Position numbers and translations under genes: made by a program. From Nitrospirota bacterium (GTDB taxonomy: Bacteria > Nitrospirota > Thermodesulfovibrionia > UBA6902), in assembly GCA_016207885.1 (NCBI GenBank), contig JACQZE010000008.1:1-64000 (forward strand): a stretch of 64,000 nucleotides of DNA, given 5' to 3'. Under the pieces are notes generated by a model. That model was given only the letters and a program-made list of their open reading frames with translations. It was not told the DNA's origin and made no database searches. Numbering within the stretch: position 1 is the stretch's first letter; the number at the start of each line of letters is the position of its first letter. Positions 34,901 through 43,162 of the stretch are shown here, piece after piece.

Positions 34901-36418
34901 TCACCTCTTCATTCTCTCATAAGTCTCGTTGAATTTCATGGCAACCTGTTTGAAGGCATTCAGTATTTGAGGGTCAAAGTGATGCGGCATGGTCCTGCCG
35001 TCCCCCTCTGTGATGATTTTATATGTTGTTTCATGATCAAAGGCCGGTTTGTAGATGCGGCGGGTTCTAAGCGCGTCATACTGGTCGGCAATGTTCATGA
35101 TCCTGCCGGAGATTGGTATCGCTTCACCCTTTAAGCCGTTTGGATAGCCGCTGCCGTCCCATCTTTCGTGATGTGATATGGCTATCTCCTTTGCCATAGA
35201 CAGCCTGACATGGTCGCCGATGATCATTGTGCCGTATAGTGTGTGTTTCTTAATATCCTCAAATTCCTCGGGCGTGAGCTTGCCGGGCTTTTTAAGTATT
35301 TCTGGAGGGATATGTATCTTTCCAACGTCATGCATCTGCGCCTGGAGCCTGATCAGGTTTGTGAACTTTTCAGGCATCCCGATCTGTCCGGCGATAAGTT
35401 CGCAATATTCGCCGACTCTTACAATGTGCTCTCCAGTGTCTTCATCATTCACTTCCGCCGCGCGCGCAAGCGCATGGACAGTATACGCAAAGGCATCATC
35501 AGTCTCACTGATCTGAAGAGCTAACGACTTGAGAAACATGCTTTGCATAACCAGGTTGTTTAAGACCGCTACATCATAAGAAGAAACACTCCTGCCGTAA
35601 TTGACTGTATGAATACAGAGGAACTGGCTGCTGTAGCGGACATAATTTTGAACATCAATGCCGATAGCTTTTAATGTTTTGACATGTTTTTGATATCCCG
35701 GTTCTTTGAGGCTAATCGAATTAGCATGCATAATCGGTAAGCTGTCGCCAGTCTCATCCAGACAGTGGTGAAGGCCGCCTTTATATGAAACCTTTTCAAG
35801 TGAGCCATGCCGGAATTCATACTTAATCAATTCCGAAGCCTCTTTGTTACCGGAAATTCTCAAGACTACTATCTCGGGTTTTCCAATATCTTCATCATTT
35901 TTTCTGATAATCTGTTCTACGATCTTTTCTAAGCAAACTTTTAAATTAAAATGCAGAGGATCAAAGGATTCAATCATCTTCTCGCCAAAAGATGTAAGGT
36001 AATTGATGTTGTCGTATGCAATGCTCAGCCTCTCATTTAACTCCTTAACTTTCAGCAGCATCCTTATCCGCGCGAGCACCTCGGCCTGGTCAAAGGGCTT
36101 TGAAATGAAGTCCTCTGCGCCTGCCTCAATGCTCTTTACCCTGTCTTCTTTGGACTGCAGGGCGGTTATCATGATCACTGGCGTGCTTTTATACCGGTTA
36201 TCTTCCTTGATCTTTCTGCAGACCTCATATCCATTCATGTCCGGCATCATAACATCGAGCAGTATGAGGTCTATTCTGTCTTCATTTATTTTTTCGAGCG
36301 CTGCACTGCCGTTTTCAGCCTTAATGACCTCATATCCCCTCGGCACAAGCAATGCCTCAAGAAGCTTGAGGTTTGCCGGCTCGTCATCGACGCATAGTAT
36401 CCGGGTTTTATTATTCAT
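34901..36418 (-). CDS. Receiver-HD-GYP response regulator
   Basis: 505 residues. An N-terminal receiver (about 5-125) has DDE, the phosphoacceptor Asp in [16 protein letters not shown] and the switch Lys in FISKPF. A linker of about 180 residues with no recognised domain follows, then an HD-GYP c-di-GMP phosphodiesterase (about 310-495) with [24 protein letters not shown] and ADQYDALR. It overlaps the preceding kinase gene by 4 nt, so phosphorylation by that kinase probably controls c-di-GMP breakdown. Confidence 0.92.
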   Translation of the reverse strand: MNNKTRILCVDDEPANLKLLEALLVPRGYEVIKAENGSAALEKINEDRIDLILLDVMMPDMNGYEVCRKIKEDNRYKSTPVIMITALQSKEDRVKSIEAGAEDFISKPFDQAEVLARIRMLLKVKELNERLSIAYDNINYLTSFGEKMIESFDPLHFNLKVCLEKIVEQIIRKNDEDIGKPEIVVLRISGNKEASELIKYEFRHGSLEKVSYKGGLHHCLDETGDSLPIMHANSISLKEPGYQKHVKTLKAIGIDVQNYVRYSSQFLCIHTVNYGRSVSSYDVAVLNNLVMQSMFLKSLALQISETDDAFAYTVHALARAAEVNDEDTGEHIVRVGEYCELIAGQIGMPEKFTNLIRLQAQMHDVGKIHIPPEILKKPGKLTPEEFEDIKKHTLYGTMIIGDHVRLSMAKEIAISHHERWDGSGYPNGLKGEAIPISGRIMNIADQYDALRTRRIYKPAFDHETTYKIITEGDGRTMPHHFDPQILNAFKQVAMKFNETYERMKR

Positions 36419-37941
36419 ATTTCACCTCTAATTATAGGCAGTGTAAATGTGAAGGTACTTCCTTTGCCGAATTCGCTCTCTACCCGTATCCTGCCGCCCA
36501 GCAACTCAACAAGTTTCTTTGTGAGTATCAAACCAATGCCTGTGCCGCTGTATTTTTTCGTATACGGAGACTCTAACTGTGAGAATGGCTGAAAAAGCTT
36601 ATCAATATTTTCAGGTTTTATACCTATGCCGGTGTCGGCAACGCTGATTTCGATGAAATCCCGACCCCCCATCTCCCCCCTTGTCAAGGGGGGACTTAAG
36701 GGGGGTAATTCTTCACTATTAACCAACCGCGCAGCGACGCGCACGCTTCCCCCGTCCGGAGTAAACTTCACGGCGTTATCTATGAGATGGAACAGTATCT
36801 GGGTGAGTTTGCCGGTATCGGTTTCAAGCTCGATGTCAGCGTCTGGCTCTATCTGAAGAGTGAATTTCAGGTTTTGACTTATTGATTTCTCATTAAAGAT
36901 GGCGGCTGAAGATATCAGGGCATCCTTCAGAAGAAACCTGTTCACTCTTAACTCGTCTTTTCCTGATTCGGTTCTCACAAGATCGAGCATATTTCTTATG
37001 AGACTTAACAGGTGTATGCCGCTCTGAAGGATATTACTCACATATTCCTGCTGATGAGTATTCAACTCTCCATAGAGGCCGTCTTTAAGCACTTGCGAAA
37101 AACCGATGACAGAATTAAGAGGGGTAGTCAGTTCATGGCTCATGTTCGCAAGAAACTCTGACTTTGTCCTGTTTGCCGCCTCTGCTGTAATAAGTGCATC
37201 TTGCATTTGTTCCTCGGCCTGTCTCCGCTCGGTGACGTCTCTGAATATGCCCACAAGATATTTTTTCCCTTTTAATATAACGGGAAATCCGCTGATATCC
37301 GTGTAAAAGATGCTGCCGTCCTTTCTCTTCACGGGGATATCAGTCGTATGCGTGATATCTTTCCTGGATTGTTTTTCAAAAATTTCCAAAACATATGAGA
37401 GGTTTTCCTTCGGGTGAATATCCATAACCCCGAGCGTACTGATCTCTTCCGGGCTATACCCCAACATTCGGCTAATTGTCTTATTGCCGAGGTAAAATCT
37501 TTTATTCTCTAAATCGGCCAGCAGGATGCCGTCGGCTGCATTGTCAAAAATCGTTTTAAACCGTTCCTCGCTTTCCCTTATTGCTTCATTAGCGTTTGTC
37601 AGTTCTGCGGTGCGCTCCTCAACTCTGCATTCCAGTTCTTTGTTGAGTTGCCGGAGTTCTTCCCTGCTCTCCCTTAGTAGGGCTTCATTCTGTTTTTTCT
37701 TTACGTTATGGATGGCAAAATTCAGGAATATAATGCAAACCAGAATGTTATATGAAATACCCACGATGAAATGCTCTGTATCAAAATATGAAATTTCAGG
37801 ATGGAGTACAATGTCCACAATAGCGTTCAAATTGCCGGTCAGCAAAATTACCGCAATAAAGAACGCGATCTTGGAAATAGTCGCCTCCTGCCGTATTGCA
37901 GACAGAAGTGACACGGTTTTGATCGTTATTGTGCTGCTCAT
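36415..37941 (-). CDS. Membrane PAS histidine kinase with inserted palindromic repeat
   Basis: About 508 residues. Two N-terminal membrane segments (about 20-75), a coiled coil, a PAS domain (about 125-245), HisKA with the phosphoacceptor in [16 protein letters not shown], and HATPase (N box [28 protein letters not shown]). Between two beta strands of the HATPase domain about a dozen extra residues ([12 protein letters not shown]) come from a palindromic repeat. ATG 37941 is used because GGAG lies about 9 nt before it. It lies between a receiver and a receiver-HD-GYP gene. Confidence 0.9.
   Translation of the reverse strand: MSSTITIKTVSLLSAIRQEATISKIAFFIAVILLTGNLNAIVDIVLHPEISYFDTEHFIVGISYNILVCIIFLNFAIHNVKKKQNEALLRESREELRQLNKELECRVEERTAELTNANEAIRESEERFKTIFDNAADGILLADLENKRFYLGNKTISRMLGYSPEEISTLGVMDIHPKENLSYVLEIFEKQSRKDITHTTDIPVKRKDGSIFYTDISGFPVILKGKKYLVGIFRDVTERRQAEEQMQDALITAEAANRTKSEFLANMSHELTTPLNSVIGFSQVLKDGLYGELNTHQQEYVSNILQSGIHLLSLIRNMLDLVRTESGKDELRVNRFLLKDALISSAAIFNEKSISQNLKFTLQIEPDADIELETDTGKLTQILFHLIDNAVKFTPDGGSVRVAARLVNSEELPPLSPPLTRGEMGGRDFIEISVADTGIGIKPENIDKLFQPFSQLESPYTKKYSGTGIGLILTKKLVELLGGRIRVESEFGKGSTFTFTLPIIRGEI
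36665..36705. repeat. Palindromic repeat copy 3 (inside histidine kinase)
   Basis: C6 (36665-36670), C6/G6 inner hairpin (CCCCCCTTGTCAAGGGGGG) and G6 at the end (36700-36705). Translated in frame within the HATPase domain; the paralogous kinase at 38388-40493 lacks it at this place. Confidence 0.85.
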
Positions 37942-37944
37942 CAA

Positions 37945-38310
37945 CTACACTCCTAAATACATTTGTACAATCTTTGGCAGCGCTCTGGTATCCATCGGCT
38001 TTGCTATATAGTCATCAAAGCCTGCCGCCAGTATCTTGTCCCGGTCGCCGGACATTGCAAAGGATGTTAAAGCGATAACTTTGATATCTCTTGTCGCGGG
38101 ATCCTCCCGCAGAAGTTTAAGCGCTGTAAAGCCGTCCATGACCGGCATCTGGATATCCATCAGGATAAGGTCCGGCAACTGTTCAAAGGCAGATTTCACA
38201 GCATCCTCTCCGTTTTCAGCCTCAATGACCTCGTATTTGTAATACTTCAGGACGTCTACTATCAAGCGCCGGTTCTTTTTATTGTCCTCTACAACAAGAA
38301 TTTTTATCAT
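37945..38310 (-). CDS. Single-domain response regulator
   Basis: 121 residues, receiver only: VEDNKKNRR, phosphoacceptor Asp in LILMDIQMPVMDGF, ALTSFAM and the Lys in DDYIAKPM. No output domain, so it acts in phosphotransfer or by protein contact (DivK-like). It starts at ATG 38310 with GGAG before it; the longer frame to 38469 runs through a repeat element and is rejected. The next gene starts within a few nt. Confidence 0.92.
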   Translation of the reverse strand: MIKILVVEDNKKNRRLIVDVLKYYKYEVIEAENGEDAVKSAFEQLPDLILMDIQMPVMDGFTALKLLREDPATRDIKVIALTSFAMSGDRDKILAAGFDDYIAKPMDTRALPKIVQMYLGV

Positions 38311-38355
38311 GCTATATTCTCCTTTCTCCCGCCCCGTGCCGAAGTGTCGGGACAT

Positions 38356-38407
38356 CCCTCCTTGGTTAAGGACCAACAGTAGGTGCCTCAAGCAGGGGCA
38401 GGGGTGG
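38356..38407. repeat. Palindromic repeat copy 4 (at 3' end of histidine kinase)
   Basis: CAACAGTAGGTGCCT (38374-38388) is the exact inverse of the core in copy 2 (9998-10012), with C-rich and G-rich flanks. It overlaps the stop codon of the kinase gene that ends at 38388. Confidence 0.85.
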
Positions 38408-40493
38408 TTTGCCTCACCGGTATCACAAATGTAAATATACTCCCTTTGCCGAATTCGCTCTCCACCCATATCTTTCCGCCGTGAAGTTCGATCAGCCGCT
38501 TTGTCAGTGCAAGGCCGAGGCCTGTGCCTTCATGGTTTTTTGTATATGCTGATTCAAGCTGCATGAACTCAGTGAAAAGTTTCGGTATATCTTCAGACTT
38601 TATACCGATACCGGTGTCGGTAATGCTGATTTCAATTAACTCCCGACCCACCATCTCCACCCTTTTTGCCTGCACGCTTACGCTTCCCCCATCAGGCGTG
38701 AACTTGATGGCGTTGCTCAGAAGATTGAACATTATCTGCTTCAGTTTCCGATCATCAGTATCTATCTCAATGTCGGCATCAGATCCTATTTCAAGGCGCA
38801 GTCTTATCCCGTGCTTCATAGCCTTTTCCTTAAGCATTGTCATTGAAGCATTCAAAATATCTTTTAAAAGAGATCTGTTCAGTTCGAGATCAAGCTTACC
38901 CGCCTCAACCTTTGAGAGGTCAAGAATATCATTGATGAGAGAGAGGAGGTGCCTGCCGCTGGTGAGTATGTTATTGACATATTCTTTCTGGTTTTGATTA
39001 AGCTCTCCGTATAATCCGTCTTCAAGCACCTCTGAAAACCCTATGATCGAATTCATAGGCGTGCGCAATTCATGAGACATATTTGCAAGAAAATCAGACT
39101 TGGCTTTGTTTGCCGATTCAGCGGCTAATATCGCGACTTGCAACAACAGTTCTGCCTCACGCTCTGCTGTCACATCTCGAAATACCAGCACAACACCAAG
39201 AATTTCACTGCCTTTGCCACGGATCGGGGCGGCGCTGTCGGCTATGGGATGTTCAGTCCCGTCTTTTGAAATCAATATCGTATGGTTTGCCAGTCCCTTG
39301 ATAAGTCCTGTTGAAAACACCTCCTCGACAGGAATCACTGCTGGCATCCGCGTCTTTTCATTCATAATGCGGAAGACTTCTTCGACTCTGCGCCCTCTGG
39401 CCTCTGCCTCCTTCCATCCTGTGAGATGCTCTGCAACCGGATTTAGCCGGACAATCTTCTGTTCAACATCCACAACGAGAACTCCATCCCCGATAGAATG
39501 AAGAGTAACAGAGAGGTTTTCCTCTGCGATTTTCACCGAAACCATCAGTGCTGAAGCCTTGTACGCAAAATATCCTCCAAGCAGAAGCATAAATCCGGTA
39601 ACAGCAAAGAGCGCAAATTGTATCTTCTTTGCCGGAGCAAGGACAGCATTAATCTGCTGCTCCACGACAACGCCCCATCCCCACTCGGTAACAGGATGGT
39701 AAGCAGAGATGACCGGAAGTTTATGTACCGGGCCTATTATCGTTTCAATACCCTCCATGCCTTTTAGCACATTTCTGACAGGAGGAATATTCGAATAATC
39801 TATTATCCTGTCCATGACATAATCAGGGTGAAAGACAAGATTCCCCTTTTTGTCCACCACATAAATATGGCCTTTATGCATATTACCTTGGAAGTTTCTG
39901 GCAATATCCACGTCGCTGACAGCGTTTTCAATAAAATCCTCCCTTGGCTGTATCACGAGTATCCCGATAACATTTCCTTTATATCTCATAGGGACCGCAA
40001 TGGCAAAAAGATATCTTTGCGGCTTTGCAATTCTCATGAAAAAATCGGACACATACGGCGACCAGTTTCTTGACACTCCTTTATAATAGTCTCGTTGCGA
40101 AAAGTCCTTGCCGATGGTCTCAGGTGTTAACGGATAATTATCAATCTGAATGCCCGCATGGTCTAATATGGTTACCCGCTCGATTGTATTTGAGTTTTCT
40201 ATGAGAGTTACCAGATGTCTGTGTATCTCCTTTGTGTCCCTTTTGTCAAGTGCTTCTTGCAGAAGATATCTTGAAGAAAAGGATTTGCCGAATGATATCT
40301 CGCTTTTCAGTTTTTCTTCGAGCGTATGCGCTGCGTATTGCGCAATCCGCTGGTTTTCTTTCAGCAGCCTTTCTTCAAGGGCGGATGTTACACTGAAGTA
40401 AACATATGTGGAAAGAACGAGAAGCGGTATCGTTACAATCAATATTCCAGACAGTAAAATTCTCCAGCGTTTTTGTAGAATCCAATCTTTCAT
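38388..40493 (-). CDS. Cache/PAS-domain membrane histidine kinase
   Basis: 701 residues. A membrane segment (about 13-33), a periplasmic double-Cache-type ligand-binding region (about 35-285) and a second membrane segment (about 288-308) precede a PAS domain (about 325-445), HisKA ([19 protein letters not shown]) and HATPase (LLSNAIKFTPDGG, DTGIGI, GTGLGL). Kinase parts are close to those of the gene at 36415. The last residues (TTPAPA) and the stop codon are supplied by a palindromic repeat. First gene of the phosphorelay operon. Confidence 0.92.
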   Translation of the reverse strand: MKDWILQKRWRILLSGILIVTIPLLVLSTYVYFSVTSALEERLLKENQRIAQYAAHTLEEKLKSEISFGKSFSSRYLLQEALDKRDTKEIHRHLVTLIENSNTIERVTILDHAGIQIDNYPLTPETIGKDFSQRDYYKGVSRNWSPYVSDFFMRIAKPQRYLFAIAVPMRYKGNVIGILVIQPREDFIENAVSDVDIARNFQGNMHKGHIYVVDKKGNLVFHPDYVMDRIIDYSNIPPVRNVLKGMEGIETIIGPVHKLPVISAYHPVTEWGWGVVVEQQINAVLAPAKKIQFALFAVTGFMLLLGGYFAYKASALMVSVKIAEENLSVTLHSIGDGVLVVDVEQKIVRLNPVAEHLTGWKEAEARGRRVEEVFRIMNEKTRMPAVIPVEEVFSTGLIKGLANHTILISKDGTEHPIADSAAPIRGKGSEILGVVLVFRDVTAEREAELLLQVAILAAESANKAKSDFLANMSHELRTPMNSIIGFSEVLEDGLYGELNQNQKEYVNNILTSGRHLLSLINDILDLSKVEAGKLDLELNRSLLKDILNASMTMLKEKAMKHGIRLRLEIGSDADIEIDTDDRKLKQIMFNLLSNAIKFTPDGGSVSVQAKRVEMVGRELIEISITDTGIGIKSEDIPKLFTEFMQLESAYTKNHEGTGLGLALTKRLIELHGGKIWVESEFGKGSIFTFVIPVRQTTPAPA

Positions 40494-40683
40494 AAAAGAT
40501 CTCTGATGATACTGTTACAGAACAGAATATTGATAGTTATCTTATAGCGTGTTTATTATTGGCTGTCAAGTATGAACTTTTCCATCCGATTACAATAATT
40601 CGGCAGATTGTATTCGCTGCATTAAACCTTGAACTGAATCTGTTCAAAGAAAAAATCACATATATTTTCCAGAAAAATAGTGC

Positions 40684-40711
40684 TTGCTTTTGTTCTTAAT
40701 TAAGCTATAAT
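40684..40711 (+). promoter_or_regulatory. Promoter for putative structured RNA
   Basis: Consensus TATAAT (40706-40711) with TTGCTT (40684-40689) 16 bp upstream. No credible reading frame follows on this strand. The 190 bp before it (40494-40683) show nothing recognisable. Confidence 0.55.
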
Positions 40712-40717
40712 GGAATC

Positions 40718-40999
40718 AGAAGATGAGATAGCGATACCCTGGAATGAATTGAGCTCATAGCCGGGAACGCGGCTGGTGACGGGGTAGGAGACGGTGGATT
40801 GAGTTTCTCTGAGATTCAGAGTAAATGAAAACACCTTACCTCTCACAAAAGCTTCAGGGGCTTCGGCCCCGCCAGGGAATCGCATGAATTTCTTATAGAG
40901 CCATCTGAAGGCAAAGGTAACTCGAAATAGCAGTGACGCATGGCGGAGGTAACTGCGAGTTGTCCAAGGAAGTGAGCCTGATGATGACTCTATTTTTTT
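40718..40999 (+). ncRNA. Putative structured noncoding RNA, about 280 nt
   Basis: No plus-strand frame is convincing, yet base pairing is extensive. Stems seen: AGCCG/CGGCT (40759-40774); GGTA with TACC and GGTG with CACC enclosing CTCTG/CAGAG (about 40783-40840); CTTCAG/CTGAAG (40852-40910 region) enclosing GGGGC-TTCG-GCCCC; AACTCG/CGAGTT (about 40919-40961) enclosing CAGT/ACTG. A T7 run (40993-40999) may end it. The type is unknown. A HEARO/omega-RNA-like or other mobile-element RNA is one possibility because the loop GCATGGCGGAGG resembles a conserved omega-RNA loop as I recall it; this is weak. Confidence 0.5.
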
Positions 41000-41388
41000 G
41001 TTACTTCCTGAAATAAGGCATTCTTTTCACATGCATCTTTCCAATCGCATTCTTTGCAGCGTGATGAATACCAGTTTGGAAATATTCTCTTTACCTTATT
41101 CCTGATTTCATCCCACTTAACCTTATCTTCTTTTGAAAGACAGAGGAGCGCGAGTGCTTCAGTATCCATGTTTCTAACATCTTCATCAGAACTCTCGGTA
41201 TACAGGCACCTGCTTTCTTTCAGATAGGGACAGAGTACGCATATATCATCAGCGCCGGAGGAGATGGTTATCTCTTCATCTTTCGCACGTTCGAGTATCT
41301 TTCGCAGGTTATTAATGAATGCTTCATCATAGCCTTCACCATCAAAGAAGTGCAGGCAGATGAGGTGATGTCCTCGCAGAAGCGGCAT
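40990..41388 (-). CDS. DUF1284 protein, probable Fe-S binding
   Basis: 132 residues. RGHHLICLHFFDGEGYDEAF at the start and DDICVLCPYLKESRC are typical of DUF1284. Further cysteines (SSRCKECDWKDACEKN) complete a ferredoxin-like set suggesting an iron-sulfur cluster. Function unknown. Ends in TAG and overlaps the end of the putative RNA on the other strand. Confidence 0.85.
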   Translation of the reverse strand: MPLLRGHHLICLHFFDGEGYDEAFINNLRKILERAKDEEITISSGADDICVLCPYLKESRCLYTESSDEDVRNMDTEALALLCLSKEDKVKWDEIRNKVKRIFPNWYSSRCKECDWKDACEKNALFQEVTKK

Positions 41389-41505
41389 TGATGCCTCCTT
41401 TTATACTTCAGTATACCTTACGGCAGGATAATAAGAGGGGAGGGTTAATAGAATTAAATAAGCAGAAATCCTACTGTCATAGTTCAGCGCAATCAGTGAA
41501 GCTTT

Positions 41506-41730
41506 TTATTCATGGAAGATGAGCAGTTCATCTTCGATCGGGAGCATATCCTCATCTTCTAAGAGAAGTTCTTCCGGTATCAGCAGGTCTTTACTCTTGG
41601 CTTTCTTGCCTTTTTTTAAACTGCTTCTGGTCTTGATCTGAGTCAGTACATCTTCCACGCTCCGGCAAAATTGTTCAATCTCAGCATCTGAAAAGCTTTT
41701 ATGTTTAGACCGTTTCAATGTTTTCATCAT
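41506..41730 (-). CDS. Small bipolar protein, paralogue of 33845-34063
   Basis: 74 residues: basic N-terminus (MKTLKRSKHKSFSDAEIEQFCRSVEDVL), KKGKKAKSKDLL, then an acidic tail (LEDEDMLPIEDELLIFHE). The order of parts and the DLLIP/DLLIS and FHE/FHD blocks match the paralogue. GAGGTGAT lies just before the ATG. It is downstream of a cold-shock gene on the same strand. Function unknown. Confidence 0.75.
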   Translation of the reverse strand: MMKTLKRSKHKSFSDAEIEQFCRSVEDVLTQIKTRSSLKKGKKAKSKDLLIPEELLLEDEDMLPIEDELLIFHE

Positions 41731-41846
41731 ATCACCTCTTAAATGTCTCTTTCTTGCTTTAAATATATAACAAAATATTTGAAAAATATATGAAGATTTC
41801 CCACGGCATTATTTGCAGGTTATTTATTTCTATTATTAAAAAGGCA

Positions 41847-41880
41847 TAAAAAAAGCAGGCTGCCTGTTACAGCAGCCTGC
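41847..41880 (-). terminator. Terminator of cold-shock gene 1
   Basis: GCAGGCTGC (41855-41863) pairs perfectly with GCAGCCTGC (41872-41880); a seven-T run follows on the minus strand. The same stem ends the second cold-shock gene. Confidence 0.93.
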
Positions 41881-41902
41881 CCCCAGTTTCTAAAGATTAG
41901 TG

Positions 41903-42103
41903 TTATATCTTTTTGATGTTTGTTGCTTTTGGCCCTTTGTCGCCCTGTTCTACTTCAAAGCTGACTGAGTCGCCTTCCATGATGGTCTTGAAGCCTTCAC
42001 CCTGGATCTCTGAGTAGTGAGCGAATACATCCGGTCCATTTTCCTGAGTGATAAAGCCGAAGCCTTTTGACTCATTAAACCACTTTACTGTTCCTGTTGG
42101 CAT
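41903..42103 (-). CDS. cspA: Cold-shock protein
   Basis: 66 residues, a single CSD RNA chaperone: [18 protein letters not shown] (RNP1 KGFGFI), DVFAHYSEI (RNP2-like VFAH) and the end [17 protein letters not shown] lies 8 nt before ATG 42103; the longer in-frame start at 42133 lies in the leader and is rejected. Nearly identical to the gene at 50463. Confidence 0.95.
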   Translation of the reverse strand: MPTGTVKWFNESKGFGFITQENGPDVFAHYSEIQGEGFKTIMEGDSVSFEVEQGDKGPKATNIKKI

Positions 42104-42210
42104 AGTATACCTCCTTATAAATTTTTGAAGCATAAAGGAGGTAGTTATGAATAAACCAACATGATATTACTTATGTGAGGCTTACAACAACCTTTACTTC
42201 CAGTATTCTT
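42104..42210 (-). promoter_or_regulatory. Conserved cold-shock 5' leader 1
   Basis: Shares with the second csp locus a 20-plus-nt block around the Shine-Dalgarno (TTCAAAAATTTATAAGGAGG on the minus strand) and, farther upstream, GGAAGTAA and TAAGCCTC-like blocks. Cold-shock genes are often controlled by such leaders; here that is inference. Confidence 0.45.
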
Positions 42211-42265
42211 CTTTTATTGAGAATGGCATATGTATGCATGAATAGTCAAGTGGTATAATTTATGT

Positions 42266-43162
42266 ATGACCATTCCACCCTTTCCTGAATTTAAAGATAT
42301 TGATTTAACAATGAAGGATGATATCAATCGTTTGTTGTCCCGATATCCAATTGAGGCTTCTGAATATACCTTTACAAATCTCTTTGCTTTTAAAGGAACA
42401 TATGACTTTAAAATATCCATTCTCAATAATTGCCTGATAATCCTTAGGAACAGGCATCCTGTCTCGTTATTCTGCCCTGTGGGTGATGCACCTGACCTGG
42501 AACGGCTTTTTGACTATATGAAGGGGCAGGGTGCAGAGCCCTGTCTCGAGAGGGTTCCAGAGAGTTTTGTAAAAAAATATCTGGAAGGCGATGAAAGATA
42601 TTTTTGTCTTGAAGAGAGAGACCAGTTTGATTATCTCCATAACGTTCAGGATCTGATAGATTTGAAGGGCAGAAGGTTTCATGATAAAAAGAACAGAGTC
42701 AACAGGTTCAGGAGTGAATATAAATATGAATATCAGACTCTGACTGCTGAACTGGCGGATGAATGTATTGAGTTTGAAGATTACTGGTGTGAGGTCAGGG
42801 AATGCGAGAAATATTATGGGCTGGACAAGGAGAGGTGCGCTATTTTTGCCATGCTCAGGAATTTTGAATATCTGAACCTGAAGGGAGGGGTAATAAGGAT
42901 AGAGAACAGGATAGCCGCATTGACCATTGCTGAACAGTTTCTGCACGATACATTGGTCATACATGTAGAGAAGGCAAATCCTGGCATCCAGGGGCTTTAT
43001 CAGATTATAAACCAGGAGTTCCTTATGCACGAGGCGGGAGGTTTTAAGTTTGTAAACAGGGAACAGGATCTGGGCATCAGGGGATTAAGAGATGCCAAGA
43101 TGTCATATCATCCAGTGAAGTTCATAAAGAAATTCAGGGTTATGGAGAAAATTCATTCTTAA
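42266..43162 (+). CDS. DUF2156 / LPG-synthase C-terminal-like protein
   Basis: 298 residues, GNAT-fold family related to the C-terminal domain of lysylphosphatidylglycerol synthase. FTNLFAFKGTYDFKI near the start, DLKGRRFHDKKNRVNRF in the middle, and the end NREQDLGIRGLRDAKMSYHPVKFIKKF are characteristic. Acceptor unknown. TATAAT (42255-42260) is only 5 nt from the ATG and no Shine-Dalgarno is seen, so a leaderless mRNA is possible. Overlaps the convergent MATE gene by 4 nt. Confidence 0.85.
   Translation: MTIPPFPEFKDIDLTMKDDINRLLSRYPIEASEYTFTNLFAFKGTYDFKISILNNCLIILRNRHPVSLFCPVGDAPDLERLFDYMKGQGAEPCLERVPESFVKKYLEGDERYFCLEERDQFDYLHNVQDLIDLKGRRFHDKKNRVNRFRSEYKYEYQTLTAELADECIEFEDYWCEVRECEKYYGLDKERCAIFAMLRNFEYLNLKGGVIRIENRIAALTIAEQFLHDTLVIHVEKANPGIQGLYQIINQEFLMHEAGGFKFVNREQDLGIRGLRDAKMSYHPVKFIKKFRVMEKIHS

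Noticed and set aside
37945-38469. Longer version of the single-domain response regulator
   Set aside because: The extra 53 residues are translated from a palindromic repeat and the end of the kinase gene; the receiver begins at ATG 38310 with a good ribosome binding site.
40700-40885. 61-codon minus-strand frame in the gap after the sensor kinase
   Set aside because: It covers the stems of the putative RNA on the other strand, has no Shine-Dalgarno, and its sequence shows no protein-like pattern.
40919-40961. c-di-GMP-I riboswitch
   Set aside because: GCAAAGG, GAAA and GACGCA occur in the right order, but the GAAA-capped stem does not pair and the second half of the aptamer is missing.
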